Positions 15,167-23,203 are shown, counted from the stretch's first letter. The stretch: 34,232 nt of DNA from Planctomycetia bacterium (GCA_030527015.1 JAUNBR010000049.1:1-34232); one strand, 5' to 3'. Translations and numbers: made by a program. Notes: generated by a model from the sequence alone, not told the origin.

Positions 15167-16306
15167 ATGAGTTCCGAATTAATCGTTACCGCAGTACAGA
15201 GCCGGAAAGATCGGAAAGACTTTTTAAAATTACCGTGGACCATATATGAGGGAGACCCAAATTGGATTCCTCCCCTTCTGGTTTCGCATCTGGGACTTAT
15301 CGGATTTAAAAAAGATGCCTATTACATTCGCAACAAAATTCAGACATTTATCGCACGCCGTGGCGGAAAAACGGTGGGAAGAATCGCAGCCATTCTAAAT
15401 CAGGGACATCTGGACCTTTACCATGATAATCGGGGGTTTTTTGGCTTTTTTGAATGTTTTGAAGACCAGGAGGCCGCGAACGCTCTTTTTAATGCGGCGC
15501 GAGTCTGGCTGGCGTCACATAATATTTATAATATCCGTGGTCCGATGAATCCCTCCGTAAATCATGAATTGGGCACATTAATTGACGGTTTCCAGCACCG
15601 CCCCATGTTCATGATGACCTACAATAAACCATATTACGGCCAATTAATCGAAAATTACGGTTTTCAAAAAACGCAGGATATGTATGCTTACACCGGGTAT
15701 ATCGAAATGCTGCCGAATATTATGAAACGTTATCGAAATTTTGCACAACAAATTAAGGAACGTTTTCATATCCGTACTCGTCCTCTGGATACGAAAAACC
15801 TGGAAAAAGATATTCGCCTCTTCCTGGATATTTATAATCACTCGATCAGTAATACCTGGGGTTACGTCCCCATGTCTCAAGAAGAGTTGGATCAGGAGGC
15901 CGCAGGTCTAAAATTACTTATCGTACGAGAGTTGGTAGTCGCGGCGGAAATTGACGGAAAAACCGTCGGCGCCATTATTTGTCTGCCCGACTTTAATCCA
16001 AGAATTAAAGCCATTCACGGACGTATCTTTCCTTTCGGCTGGACTAAACTTTTATGGAATAAGCACGCCATTCAAGATATCCGCGTTATTAGCGTAAATG
16101 TACTGCCAGAATATCAGATGATGGGCATTCCTCTGGTCATGTTAAGTGATTTTGTGCCTCTGGCGCAGAAATGGGGAATTAAAAAAGCTGAGTTTTCCTG
16201 GGTGCTGGAATCCAATTCTTATTCCCGTGGCAGTCTGGAAAAGGCAGGAACTATTCAGGAGAAGACTTACCGTATTTATGATTTTAATGCTTCTGATAAA
16301 AAATGA
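15167..16306 (+). CDS. GNAT-fold N-acetyltransferase-like protein
   Basis: 379 residues, no signal peptide or membrane segments. The opening (RKDRKDFLKLPWTIYEGDPN then WIPPLL) and the middle (RGPMNPSVNHELGTLIDGF, about 127-145) match a family of long, uncharacterised proteins with two GNAT-like halves. The C-terminal half contains an acetyl-CoA-site-like stretch around VNVLPEYQMMGIPLVML (about 310-326). The substrate is unknown. It stands alone, with 0.75 kb of repeats upstream and 1.1 kb downstream. A family A repeat begins 26 bp after the stop. Confidence 0.8.
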   Translation: MSSELIVTAVQSRKDRKDFLKLPWTIYEGDPNWIPPLLVSHLGLIGFKKDAYYIRNKIQTFIARRGGKTVGRIAAILNQGHLDLYHDNRGFFGFFECFEDQEAANALFNAARVWLASHNIYNIRGPMNPSVNHELGTLIDGFQHRPMFMMTYNKPYYGQLIENYGFQKTQDMYAYTGYIEMLPNIMKRYRNFAQQIKERFHIRTRPLDTKNLEKDIRLFLDIYNHSISNTWGYVPMSQEELDQEAAGLKLLIVRELVVAAEIDGKTVGAIICLPDFNPRIKAIHGRIFPFGWTKLLWNKHAIQDIRVISVNVLPEYQMMGIPLVMLSDFVPLAQKWGIKKAEFSWVLESNSYSRGSLEKAGTIQEKTYRIYDFNASDKK

Positions 16307-16332
16307 TTTAAGTTTATTATATTATCTGGTTT

Positions 16333-16437
16333 TATACTGATTCTCTTTTAAATTTCCGTTTCGTACGGCTCTGAACGCAGGCATTTTCAGCGAAAGAAAA
16401 TGCCGGTGAAACGAAATTTTATAGTGTATCGGGTATA
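16333..16437 (+). repeat. Family A repeat
   Basis: Complete copy: TATACTGATTCTCTTTTAAA, GCAGGCATTTTCAGCG with AAAATGCC, end TATCGGGTATA. Confidence 0.93.
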
Positions 16438-16671
16438 ATACAGTTCTGTCAGCAGGTTTTTTCTGTGTAACGAAAATATGCCTGAAATGATAATTTATAA
16501 ATTTATCAGAAGCAAAATTCAAAAATAAATCATGGTAAAAGACGTTTTATACAATAAAATATCAAAAAAAACTCATTTTTTCATTATATTCCTTATATCT
16601 TTCATGATTTAAAACTTTACAAAGAAAGATAAAATAACTACAATTATAAAAGTCAGATTTATTTTTTGGAT

Positions 16672-16709
16672 TTTCTTTTTTTCTTTTCCGATAAAAGAAA
16701 TAAAAGAAA
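16672..16709. other. Long polypyrimidine/polypurine hairpin
   Basis: TTTCTTTTTTTCTTTT (16672-16687) pairs with AAAAGAAATAAAAGAAA (16693-16709) over 16 bp with one bulged base and a 5-nt loop (CCGAT). Not part of a family A unit. It may be a bidirectional terminator or a DNA structural element. Confidence 0.55.
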
Positions 16710-16819
16710 CGGTGCCCCCAAAAAATTATATTTCAGAATTAGACGTTCAGTTTTCTTAAATTAAAACTGTTTTACGTTTTAATTCTCTTAATGAAAAAAA
16801 TTAAAAAATCATAGTGCAT

Positions 16820-16923
16820 TATACTGGTTTTACATTAAATTTCCGTTTTTTACAGCTCTGAAAGCAGGTATTTTCAGCGAATCAGAAATACTGAGGAAGC
16901 AGAAATTTATAGTGCATCAGGAT
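16820..16923 (+). repeat. Family A repeat
   Basis: TATACTGGTTTTACATTAAA, GCAGGTATTTTCAGCGAATC, CAGAAATTTATAGTGCATC, end AGGATA. It is preceded at 16806-16819 by a stub resembling a right arm (AATCATAGTGCATT). Confidence 0.9.
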
Positions 16924-17400
16924 AAAATATGAATATTTAATATTAGGTTATTATTTACTGATACATACGAAATTCATATTTTCAGCTTTTGTGCTGCCGT
17001 CCGCTGCCAAAACCATAAAATTTTTATGTGATTCCGAATATATAAATTTTACATACAGACACTCCTTTTATTTTATTCCGTTATAAAAAATACAATAATA
17101 TTTAAATAAAATTCAAAATTAAAATATATCGTTCATTTTGTGATAAGTTTTATTTATTTTTTTATGCAGACATATCATTAAACTGTACCATTTTGTAAAA
17201 GTGGAGAAACTAAAAAAGATAAATAGATGCATTACCATATTTAATTTATTATGACTGCCTCATTTTAGATTTCATGTGTATGCATTTTCGCAGGTGTTCT
17301 TCATCCGCTGAACATGCGGAAAAATGAGTTTATGGTGTCTCGGGCGTAAAAAATATGTTAGACGCATATTCAGAAATTTAATAATTTTAGGTTAAAAAGA

Positions 17401-18744
17401 ATGAAAAACATGTCTGAAGTGGTCATTACCGGAATGGGTATCGTTTCACCGATCGGAATCGGGCTGGATAATTTTTGGAACTCACTGCTCAAAAAAAGTA
17501 GTGGAGCAAGATTTTCGGATCATTATTCATTAGACACTGTGTCTCAGATAAAAGGTTTACCATTTCCGATCACTGCCGATATTCCGAATTTTACCGCCAG
17601 CCGCCTAAAACAGTGGAAAATTCTCAAAAAAAATCAAAAAGTCATGTCTCGAGACATTCAGCTAGGAATCGAAGCGGCAGATGAAGCACGAGAAATGAGT
17701 GAACTGACTGAAAAACCAGTGAATCCGGAACGTCAGGGAATTTTGTTTGGCGCGATGATGATCATGCCAGACCTTACGGAACTGGTGGACGCATTCCGTT
17801 CTTGCATGGATGAACAGAACCAATTTATCATGTCGAACATGGGGTATGGTTTTAATCTTATGCAGCCACTGTGGATGTTAAAATATCTTCCGAACATGAC
17901 CGCCTGCCATATCGGAATCGCATACGACTTACGTGGCCCCAGTAATACACTGGTAAATGGAGAAACCTCTGGAATAAGTGCCATGCTGGAAGCGGCGCGC
18001 GTCATTCAGCGTGGGCAGGCCGATTTAATGTACACAGGTGGAACTTCTTGCTGTACTTCTCCCACCACCTGGGTAAAATATGAAATTTATGGTATTTCAA
18101 AAGAAACGGAGCATCCTGAAAAAGCAGTAAGGCCTTTTGACATTCACCGCAGCGGTATTATTTTTGGTGAGGGTGCGGCCTCATGTATTCTTGAGTCACG
18201 AGAATCTGCTAAACAGCGTAATGTAAAAATTTTGGGAAGCATTCTTTCATGGGCAGAAACCACGGAACCGGCATGGGAGCATCACAAAAATCTTCAAAAT
18301 AAAGATGAAAAAATCTGCCTGCAGCCAGAAATGTTTACTGGAAAATCGATCGAAAATGCGATTTATTTAGCCATGACTCGTGCTGGGATCTCCAAAAATG
18401 ATTTAGCTTTCGTCATGGCCAGCGGATACGGTACCGCTCACGGAGATAAAGTGGAAGCAGAAGCCATTCACCGTACTTTAGGGGATATTCCCGTCACCGC
18501 CATTAAGGGCGCGACCGGTTATTCTCTGGCCGGCTCTGGAAATATGAATATCGTCGCCACGATGCATGCACTGCGAAAGGGGCTTATTCCTCCGGCGACT
18601 AACTGTGAGGAAATCGCACCGGAATGCCCCATTTCTGTGGTAACTCAAAATCCGATTCCTACAGATAAACGTACTGCTCTGGTTATTAATTATAACTTTT
18701 ATGGTCAAGTATCCGTGGTTATTCTTAAACGCGAAGAAGAATAA
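17401..18744 (+). CDS. Beta-ketoacyl synthase homologue lacking the catalytic triad
   Basis: 447-residue thiolase-fold protein of the FabF/KAS II class, opening VVITGMGIVSPIGIGLDNFW. The fold markers are kept: DLRGPSNT (176-183), PFDIHRSGIIFGEGAA (245-260), GTAHGDKVEAEAI (344-356), AIKGATGYSLAGSG (367-380). All three active-site residues are replaced. The Cys position in the nucleophile elbow is Glu188 (NGETSG), the first His is Ser341 (MASGYGT) and the second is Tyr374 (GATGYS). The Lys in AIKG (K369) remains. Condensation is therefore unlikely. Chain-length-factor (KS-beta) subunits are the best-known KAS homologues without the Cys, though they usually pair with an active KS, absent here. 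yacG follows 2 bp downstream. The start could also be the ATG at 17410. Confidence 0.9.
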   Translation: MKNMSEVVITGMGIVSPIGIGLDNFWNSLLKKSSGARFSDHYSLDTVSQIKGLPFPITADIPNFTASRLKQWKILKKNQKVMSRDIQLGIEAADEAREMSELTEKPVNPERQGILFGAMMIMPDLTELVDAFRSCMDEQNQFIMSNMGYGFNLMQPLWMLKYLPNMTACHIGIAYDLRGPSNTLVNGETSGISAMLEAARVIQRGQADLMYTGGTSCCTSPTTWVKYEIYGISKETEHPEKAVRPFDIHRSGIIFGEGAASCILESRESAKQRNVKILGSILSWAETTEPAWEHHKNLQNKDEKICLQPEMFTGKSIENAIYLAMTRAGISKNDLAFVMASGYGTAHGDKVEAEAIHRTLGDIPVTAIKGATGYSLAGSGNMNIVATMHALRKGLIPPATNCEEIAPECPISVVTQNPIPTDKRTALVINYNFYGQVSVVILKREEE

Positions 18745-18746
18745 AT

Positions 18747-18950
18747 ATGACATTCATACACTGTCCCTGCTGCGGAAAACTTTTTGAACTGGAGATTTCT
18801 GAAGCACCGCCATTCTGTTCTGCACGGTGTAAAATGGCGGACCTTAACTGCTGGTTAAGCGAATCATACTCTCTTCCTGTGGATATAAATGCCTTCATCG
18901 AAGAAAAAATCGCGGGCACACAAAATCCTCAGGAAGATGATTCGGAATGA
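18747..18950 (+). CDS. yacG: YacG-family zinc-binding protein
   Basis: 67 residues. The zinc site is CPCC (Cys6-Cys9) followed by FCSARCKMADLNCWLSESY, the signature of YacG, a small protein that binds and inhibits DNA gyrase in E. coli. The C-terminus is acidic (NPQEDDSE), as in other members. It starts 2 bp after the KAS-like stop codon and has no separate ribosome binding site, so translational coupling is likely. Confidence 0.95.
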   Translation: MTFIHCPCCGKLFELEISEAPPFCSARCKMADLNCWLSESYSLPVDINAFIEEKIAGTQNPQEDDSE

Positions 18951-19002
18951 AACACTCTCCACTCCAAATATTCAGATTTTATCTGGCAAAGAATCCATTT
19001 TT

Positions 19003-19040
19003 TATATCCGATGCACGATAAATTTCATAGGAACCCAGCT
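19003..19040 (-). repeat. Family A internal-deletion derivative
   Basis: TATATCCGATGCACGATAAA then TTTC is followed at once by AGGAACCCAG, joining reversed right and left ends with the core missing. Confidence 0.6.
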
Positions 19041-19050
19041 TCCAAAAGTA

Positions 19051-19155
19051 TATACTGGTTCCACTTTAAATTTCCGTTTTATGCGGCACTAAAAGCCAGC
19101 ATTTTCAGCGAAGCAAAATGCCTGAGAAGCGGAAATTTATAGTGCATCGGGTATA
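19051..19155 (+). repeat. Family A repeat, reference copy
   Basis: The cleanest 105-bp copy. Left end TATACTGGTTCCACTT, arm TAAATTTCCGTTTT, then GCGGCACTAAAAGCC, inner stem GCATTTT (19099-19105) with AAAATGC (19115-19121), then GCGGAAATTTATAGTGCATC and end GGGTATA. Outer arms and inner stem together would let a transcript fold into one long interrupted hairpin. TA occurs at both ends. Confidence 0.95.
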
Positions 19156-19185
19156 ATACGCTTCATCACCCGACTTAAGATCATT

Positions 19186-19209
19186 CAGAGTTTTCTGGAG
19201 AACACTCTG
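19186..19209 (-). terminator. Hairpin just after the PqqD-like stop
   Basis: CAGAGTTTTC (19186-19195), loop TGGA, GAACACTCTG (19200-19209): 9 of 10 pairs. It starts one base from the stop codon of the minus-strand PqqD-like gene. There is no T tract, so intrinsic termination is doubtful. It may protect the 3' end. Confidence 0.4.
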
Positions 19210-19210
19210 T

Positions 19211-19543
19211 TCAGGCAAGAGAAAATCGATCAAGTAACCCCTTCCAGCACAGTATTTCGATAAAGCGACGAATCTCATTCTCTCGGAACGATTCTTTTTC
19301 TACTAAACCTTCTTCAAGAATTTTTTCCACCAGCATTTCCCATGTAAATGGTTTTTGCTGCAGCAGGTGCAAAATTTCCACCGCGAAACTATTTAATAAA
19401 TGAGTATAATCAGAAACCGTATCATATACTAAATAAAGAGGCTCCGCTTCCGTACGCAGGGCATCCTCAGGCCAGTGACGCCACACAAGACGGGATTCAG
19501 GCACGGCAAAATAAAACGTTCGTGTTTCCTGAGATTTTTCCAC
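19211..19543 (-). CDS. PqqD-like small protein
   Basis: 110 residues, no signal peptide. The core LVYDTVSDYTHLLNSFAVEI (about 38-57) then LHLL matches the winged-helix fold of PqqD-like peptide chaperones, in which an Asp-x-x-(S/T)-x-x-x-H-x-L-N turn precedes a helix. The tryptophan-rich beginning (RLVWRHW) recalls members tied to HprK-related kinase (HPr-rel-A) systems. That assignment is from family memory and tentative. No radical SAM enzyme, kinase or precursor peptide is nearby. The start is GTG at 19543, set by AGGAGGT 9 nt upstream. A hairpin follows the stop directly. Confidence 0.75.
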   Translation of the reverse strand: MEKSQETRTFYFAVPESRLVWRHWPEDALRTEAEPLYLVYDTVSDYTHLLNSFAVEILHLLQQKPFTWEMLVEKILEEGLVEKESFRENEIRRFIEILCWKGLLDRFSLA

Positions 19544-19552
19544 TTCCGCTTT

Positions 19553-19559
19553 ACCTCCT
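19553..19559 (-). promoter_or_regulatory. Strong Shine-Dalgarno selecting a GTG start
   Basis: AGGAGGT on the minus strand, 9 nt from the GTG of the PqqD-like gene. It is the strongest such site in the window; many of its genes lack one. Confidence 0.8.
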
Positions 19560-19589
19560 GCATATTATATCGGTTACATCCATTTATCG

Positions 19590-19704
19590 AATTCCATTTC
19601 TATTTTCGTTTTTACTCGACTCCCTTCCCGCATTTTCAGTTCGCCTGCTGACAAGAAAACAGAAATCGGCATCCGCTGACGGACAGGAGAAGTGAAAATT
19701 TAAT
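19590..19704 (+). repeat. Family A repeat, degenerate, with palindromic insert
   Basis: ATTCCATTTCTATTTTCGTT at left, CGCATTTTCAGTTCGCCTG in the middle, TCCGCTGACGGACAG (19672-19686) insert, then AGAAGTGAAAATTTAA. The right end is lost. Confidence 0.6.
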
Positions 19705-19809
19705 TATACCCGATGCAGTATAAATTTCCGCTTCTCAGGCATTTTGCTTCGCTGAAAATGCCTGCTTTCAGAGCCGTACAAAACGGAAATATAAAGTGGA
19801 ACCAGTATA
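19705..19809 (-). repeat. Family A repeat
   Basis: Near-consensus reverse copy: TATACCCGATGCAGTATAAA, GGCATTTTGCTTCGC with AAAATGCC, end GTGGAACCAGTATA. Confidence 0.95.
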
Positions 19810-19891
19810 CATCAGGCATAAATAAAAACTCTTTCAAAATACGGCAAAAAGACCCTTCATACCCTCAAAGATCTTTTATCCGCACCTGAAA

Positions 19892-21304
19892 TTAAGAATC
19901 ATAACCCCTTTCCAGAGCAGGAACATTCACTTCATAAATTTTATCATTCGCGAAATAATCTCGCACATACTGTTTTAATTCTGCCAGGGTAAACATCCCA
20001 GTAAGTTTTGCCAGATACCCCAGCACGACGGAATTTGCGATTTTTGCATTTCCCAGATCCGCTGCGATATTTCCCGCATCCAGAGGATATACCTTCTGTG
20101 TATGAAGATGCTCGGGAATCTCATCTATCATCGTGCTATTATAAATAATCATTCCATCTTCCGGCACCAGAGGCGCAAAACGAAACATGGACGGTTTATT
20201 CATCGCGACCAAAATATTCGGACGATCCACGACCGGTGTTCCGATTTCTCCTTTACTGACCAGAACAGAACAGTTCGCCACACCGCCACGCATTTCCGGC
20301 CCATAACTTGGAAGCCACGTGGTATTTAGTCCTTTTTTCATCGCCGCAAAAGAAAAAATAAGCCCCAGAGAAAGAACTCCCTGCCCTCCAAAACCTGCCG
20401 ACTTTAACCGTATTTCAGGAAACGGTAATTCTCCAGAAGAATTCTGAATCACTTCTTCCTGATCCAGTTTAATCGCTTTCGCAATTTGCGCGAAATCCGG
20501 ATGCTCTAAATTTCGATTCACCGGCTGACGCTCATCAATTATATCCTTCAGGACTCCCAGAGGATAATACTTCGTCACCACATCATCCATCCATTTACAG
20601 GCATTTATCGGCGTTTTTCGCCAATTCGTGGGGCACTGAGAAAGAACTTCAATAAAAACGTAACCTTTTTTCTCTTTTTGCGCCTGCATTCCACGACGAA
20701 TAATACGCCGTGCCTCCATAATATTCTTGGGATTATTCATCGCCACTCGCGCCACCAGAGCCGGTGCTTCAAGAGTCGCCATAATTTCCGCCATTTTCAG
20801 AGGAGGACCATCATTCTCAAAAGATCGGCCATACGGGGAAGTCGTCGTCTTTTGATCGATCAGGGACGTCGGCGCCAGCTGGCCACCCGTCATTCCATAA
20901 ATATTATTATTCACAAAAAAAACGATCATATTCTCGCCACGATTCGCCGCGTGAAGGGCATTTCCCGTTCCGATCGCCGCTAAATCACCGTCTCCCTGAT
21001 ATACGATCGTTACCGCATCAGGATTCGCCCGACTGACCCCCGTTCCCACAGCACTCGCCCTGCCATGAGGTGACGAAACAGACGCCACGTCAAAATAATA
21101 ATAGTAGAATACTCCACAGCCCACAGGTCCAACAAAAATGGTTTTATCCTGAATCTCCAAATCACTAATTGCCTCCGCAATTAATTTATTCAGAACCCCA
21201 TGACCGCAGCCCGGGCAATAATGCGTCGTATTTTGCTGCGCCGGCTTCCTATCAAAATTCTTAAAATACGCTGACGGCTTCTCTAAAATATTATTAACTT
21301 TCAT
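19892..21304 (-). CDS. 2-oxoacid:ferredoxin oxidoreductase, fused beta and gamma subunits
   Basis: TPP-dependent oxidative decarboxylation of a 2-oxoacid (2-oxoglutarate or branched-chain type) to acyl-CoA with ferredoxin reduction. Residues 1-280 are the TPP-binding beta subunit: HYCPGCGHG (28-36), GDGDLAAIGTGNALHAANR (104-122), NNNIYGMTGGQ. Residues 295-470 are the gamma domain: IRLKSAGFGGQGVLSLG (about 298-314), YGPEMRGGVANCSVLVS. Beta and gamma are more often separate genes, so the fusion is notable. The alpha subunit gene lies upstream on the same strand, 326 bp away with a repeat between. No ferredoxin-like delta subunit is present. There is no Shine-Dalgarno sequence before the ATG. 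Confidence 0.92.
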   Translation of the reverse strand: MKVNNILEKPSAYFKNFDRKPAQQNTTHYCPGCGHGVLNKLIAEAISDLEIQDKTIFVGPVGCGVFYYYYFDVASVSSPHGRASAVGTGVSRANPDAVTIVYQGDGDLAAIGTGNALHAANRGENMIVFFVNNNIYGMTGGQLAPTSLIDQKTTTSPYGRSFENDGPPLKMAEIMATLEAPALVARVAMNNPKNIMEARRIIRRGMQAQKEKKGYVFIEVLSQCPTNWRKTPINACKWMDDVVTKYYPLGVLKDIIDERQPVNRNLEHPDFAQIAKAIKLDQEEVIQNSSGELPFPEIRLKSAGFGGQGVLSLGLIFSFAAMKKGLNTTWLPSYGPEMRGGVANCSVLVSKGEIGTPVVDRPNILVAMNKPSMFRFAPLVPEDGMIIYNSTMIDEIPEHLHTQKVYPLDAGNIAADLGNAKIANSVVLGYLAKLTGMFTLAELKQYVRDYFANDKIYEVNVPALERGYDS

Positions 21305-21374
21305 AATTTTATTATTTATTCACTGTTTTATTTTTTATATTCTGACAATTTTTGAACCCCCAAAAATATAATCA

Positions 21375-21444
21375 TTTATACACTGGGTATCTTGGGCTCT
21401 TTTTTTAAAATTTCCATTTTACGCAGCCACAAAAACAGATATTT
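21375..21444 (+). repeat. Family A left half, possibly split by the next copy
   Basis: TATACACTGGGTATC, then AAAATTTCCATTTTACGCAG and ACAGATATTTTA, after which a reversed copy begins at a TA. A convincing right half is not seen after 21554. Confidence 0.6.
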
Positions 21445-21554
21445 TATACCCGATACACACACCATAAATTTCTGTTTTCTCGGTATTTCTGCTTCACAGA
21501 AAACACCCACTTCCGAGCTACATGAAACAAAAATTTAAAGGAACACCTGGCATA
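21445..21554 (-). repeat. Family A repeat
   Basis: Reverse copy: TATACCCGATACACACACCA, GGTATTTCTGCTTCACAG, end CACCTGGCATA. Confidence 0.85.
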
Positions 21555-21630
21555 AAATTCCTGGCCATCATTTCACGGCAAAAAATTTACCATTTTTTTC
21601 TTCTCTGTTTTTTATGTTCCGTAAGTCCAT

Positions 21631-22671
21631 TTACTTCAGCATCTGCCGGACTTTCATCGCGATTTCCTCCAGCGTGGGAAGGTTTCCGCCCACCCTGCCA
21701 TAAAGTAAAACATCATGAAGAGGAAGTGCCAGACGCACATCATCCACGAACTGCCCAGTACTCAGCTCCACCGCCAAAACTTTTGCGTCCGCCAAAATAT
21801 TTTGCTGATATATTTTCGTCGGAAAAGGCCACAGCGTTCGCGGACGAATCATTCCGACTTTTAACCCTTCCGCGCGAAGCTGATCCGTTACCGTGCGGAT
21901 TAAACGACTGATGATTCCAAAACCTGTCAGCACAATTTCCGCATCCTGCGTCTGATAAACCTCCGCATCCGCTTCATGCTCCGCGATTAACTGATACTTC
22001 GCTTCCAGACGACGAACATGAGCCTCCATATCATCAAAATCTAAATAAATGGAAGTGATCAGATTTTCATTCGTTTCCTGAAATGTATCCACACGCCACG
22101 ATTTCTCCACCGCCTTCACCTCCACTGGCTGCACATCCAGCGGTTCCATCACCTGACCGATCGTCGCATCTGCCAGCACATACACCGGCGTACGGTACTT
22201 ATCCGCGATTTCGAAAGCTCGAATCGTCAGAGAATACATCTCCGCCACCGAATTCGGCGCCAGCACCACCACATGATAATTCCCATGTCCCCCACCCTTC
22301 ACGACCTGATTATAATCACCCTGCTCTGGCCCGATATTTCCCAGACCTGGCCCCACCCGCATCACGTCCACGATCACAGCCGGAAGATTCGCTCCAGCTA
22401 AATAGGAAACACCTTCCTGTTTTAAACTGATCCCTGGACCACTGGAGGCCGTCATCACCCGAAGCCCGCTGGAGGATGCGCCATAAACCATATTAATCGC
22501 ACCGACTTCACATTCCGCCTGAATAAATATCTTACCCAGCTTCAGAAAATATTCTGCCGCTTTATGTGCGATTTCACTCGCCGGAGTGATCGGATAACCA
22601 AAAAACGCATCACATCCTGCCACCAGCGCACCGATGACCACCGCTTCATTACCTTTAACTAATGTTTTCAT
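21631..22671 (-). CDS. 2-oxoacid:ferredoxin oxidoreductase alpha subunit (VorB/KorA type)
   Basis: Partner of the fused beta-gamma protein encoded downstream. 346 residues carrying the pyrimidine-binding and C-terminal domains: GNEAVVIGALVAGCDAFFGY (8-27), PITPASEIAH, CEVGAINMVYGASSSGLR, TASSGPGISLKQEGVSYLAG (about 75-94), GPGLGNIGPEQGDYNQVV (about 107-124) and a C-terminal domain ending LPTLEEIAMKVRQML. VorB-type alphas (branched-chain 2-oxoacids) and KorA (2-oxoglutarate) share this build, so substrate is unresolved. Unlike long KorA forms, there is no N-terminal gamma domain, in line with gamma being fused to beta here. No ribosome binding site is visible before the ATG. Confidence 0.92.
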   Translation of the reverse strand: MKTLVKGNEAVVIGALVAGCDAFFGYPITPASEIAHKAAEYFLKLGKIFIQAECEVGAINMVYGASSSGLRVMTASSGPGISLKQEGVSYLAGANLPAVIVDVMRVGPGLGNIGPEQGDYNQVVKGGGHGNYHVVVLAPNSVAEMYSLTIRAFEIADKYRTPVYVLADATIGQVMEPLDVQPVEVKAVEKSWRVDTFQETNENLITSIYLDFDDMEAHVRRLEAKYQLIAEHEADAEVYQTQDAEIVLTGFGIISRLIRTVTDQLRAEGLKVGMIRPRTLWPFPTKIYQQNILADAKVLAVELSTGQFVDDVRLALPLHDVLLYGRVGGNLPTLEEIAMKVRQMLK

Positions 22672-22788
22672 ATTTTTTTATACTCTTTATGTCCGCCATG
22701 CTGATTTTTTGTAACACCAGCATCTTTCCTTCTCCCAAAATGCCTGTTTCTGACACAAAAAAACGGCTCCGAATCTTGGGAAACTACT

Positions 22789-22909
22789 TACCTCCCCGAC
22801 GCACTAAAATTTTCGCATTTCTGTCCGCCGACAGACCAGTCAGTATTTTTATTTCGCTAAAAATGCTTTCAGAAACGCACGAAACAAGAATTTAAAGTGA
22901 GCCAGTATA
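22789..22909 (-). repeat. Family A repeat with palindromic insert
   Basis: Reverse copy, CCCCGACGCACTAAAATTTT to GTGAGCCAGTATA, carrying CTGTCCGCCGACAG (22821-22834), a near-perfect small palindrome also seen in four other copies. Confidence 0.85.
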
Positions 22910-23006
22910 ATTTTCAGCTCCCTTTCCCATTAAATTTTATCTGACTCCTCTAAATTTTATCTGACTCCGCGGCAAACAATTTCAGCTAAAATAAAAATTT
23001 GAAAAT

Positions 23007-23060
23007 AGGTTCTGAAACACTCACGGCATAAACAGTTCCAGAACCTTCTGCCGTCTTTTT
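23007..23060. terminator. Overlapping hairpins (pseudoknot- or attenuator-like)
   Basis: AGGTTCTG (23007-23014) pairs with CAGAACCT (23039-23046), and ACGGCA (23023-23028) inside its loop pairs with TGCCGT (23049-23054), outside it. The two stems interleave. On the plus strand CTTTTT follows; on the minus strand ATTTTCAAATTTTT follows. It lies 199-252 nt after the pheS stop (minus strand), so it may end the pheS transcript or act as a leader for the alpha subunit gene. Confidence 0.5.
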
Positions 23061-23097
23061 ATTCATGAAAGCACATCCGCTTTTCATTCCCATATTT

Positions 23098-23203
23098 TAT
23101 GCCCGACACACCTATAATTTTCCACTTCTCTGGCATTTTGCTTCACTGAAAATGCCTGCTTCAAGAGCCGCACAAAACGGAAATTTATGGCGGAACCAGT
23201 ATA
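23098..23203 (-). repeat. Family A repeat
   Basis: Reverse copy: TATGCCCGACACACCTATAA, GGCATTTTGCTTCAC with AAAATGCC, end GGAACCAGTATA. 55 bp from the pheS stop. Confidence 0.93.

Larger units (their letters stand above)
16307..17400. other. 1.1-kb AT-rich gene-free region
   Basis: Two family A copies (16333-16437, 16820-16923), a 16-bp A/T hairpin (16672-16709) and long AT-rich stretches. A decayed copy may lie at about 17250-17349 (ending TCTCGGGCGTAAA). No reading frame with protein-like content. The promoter of the KAS-like gene should be near the right end, but none is clear. Confidence 0.7.
19544..19891. other. Gap with two opposed family A repeats
   Basis: A degenerate plus copy (19590-19704) abuts an intact minus copy (19705-19809). 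A pyrimidine-rich stretch upstream of the PqqD-like gene shows no clear promoter. Confidence 0.65.
21305..21630. other. Gap between the two oxidoreductase genes
   Basis: Contains a family A left half (about 21375-21444) followed directly by a reversed full copy (21445-21554). The pair may still be co-transcribed through the repeats. No terminator is seen. Confidence 0.65.

Noticed and set aside
19051..19155. Family A units as ordinary rho-independent terminators
   Set aside because: The inner stem is followed by GGAGAAGCGG and not a T tract, and units also lie upstream of genes. A role in 3'-end protection remains possible.
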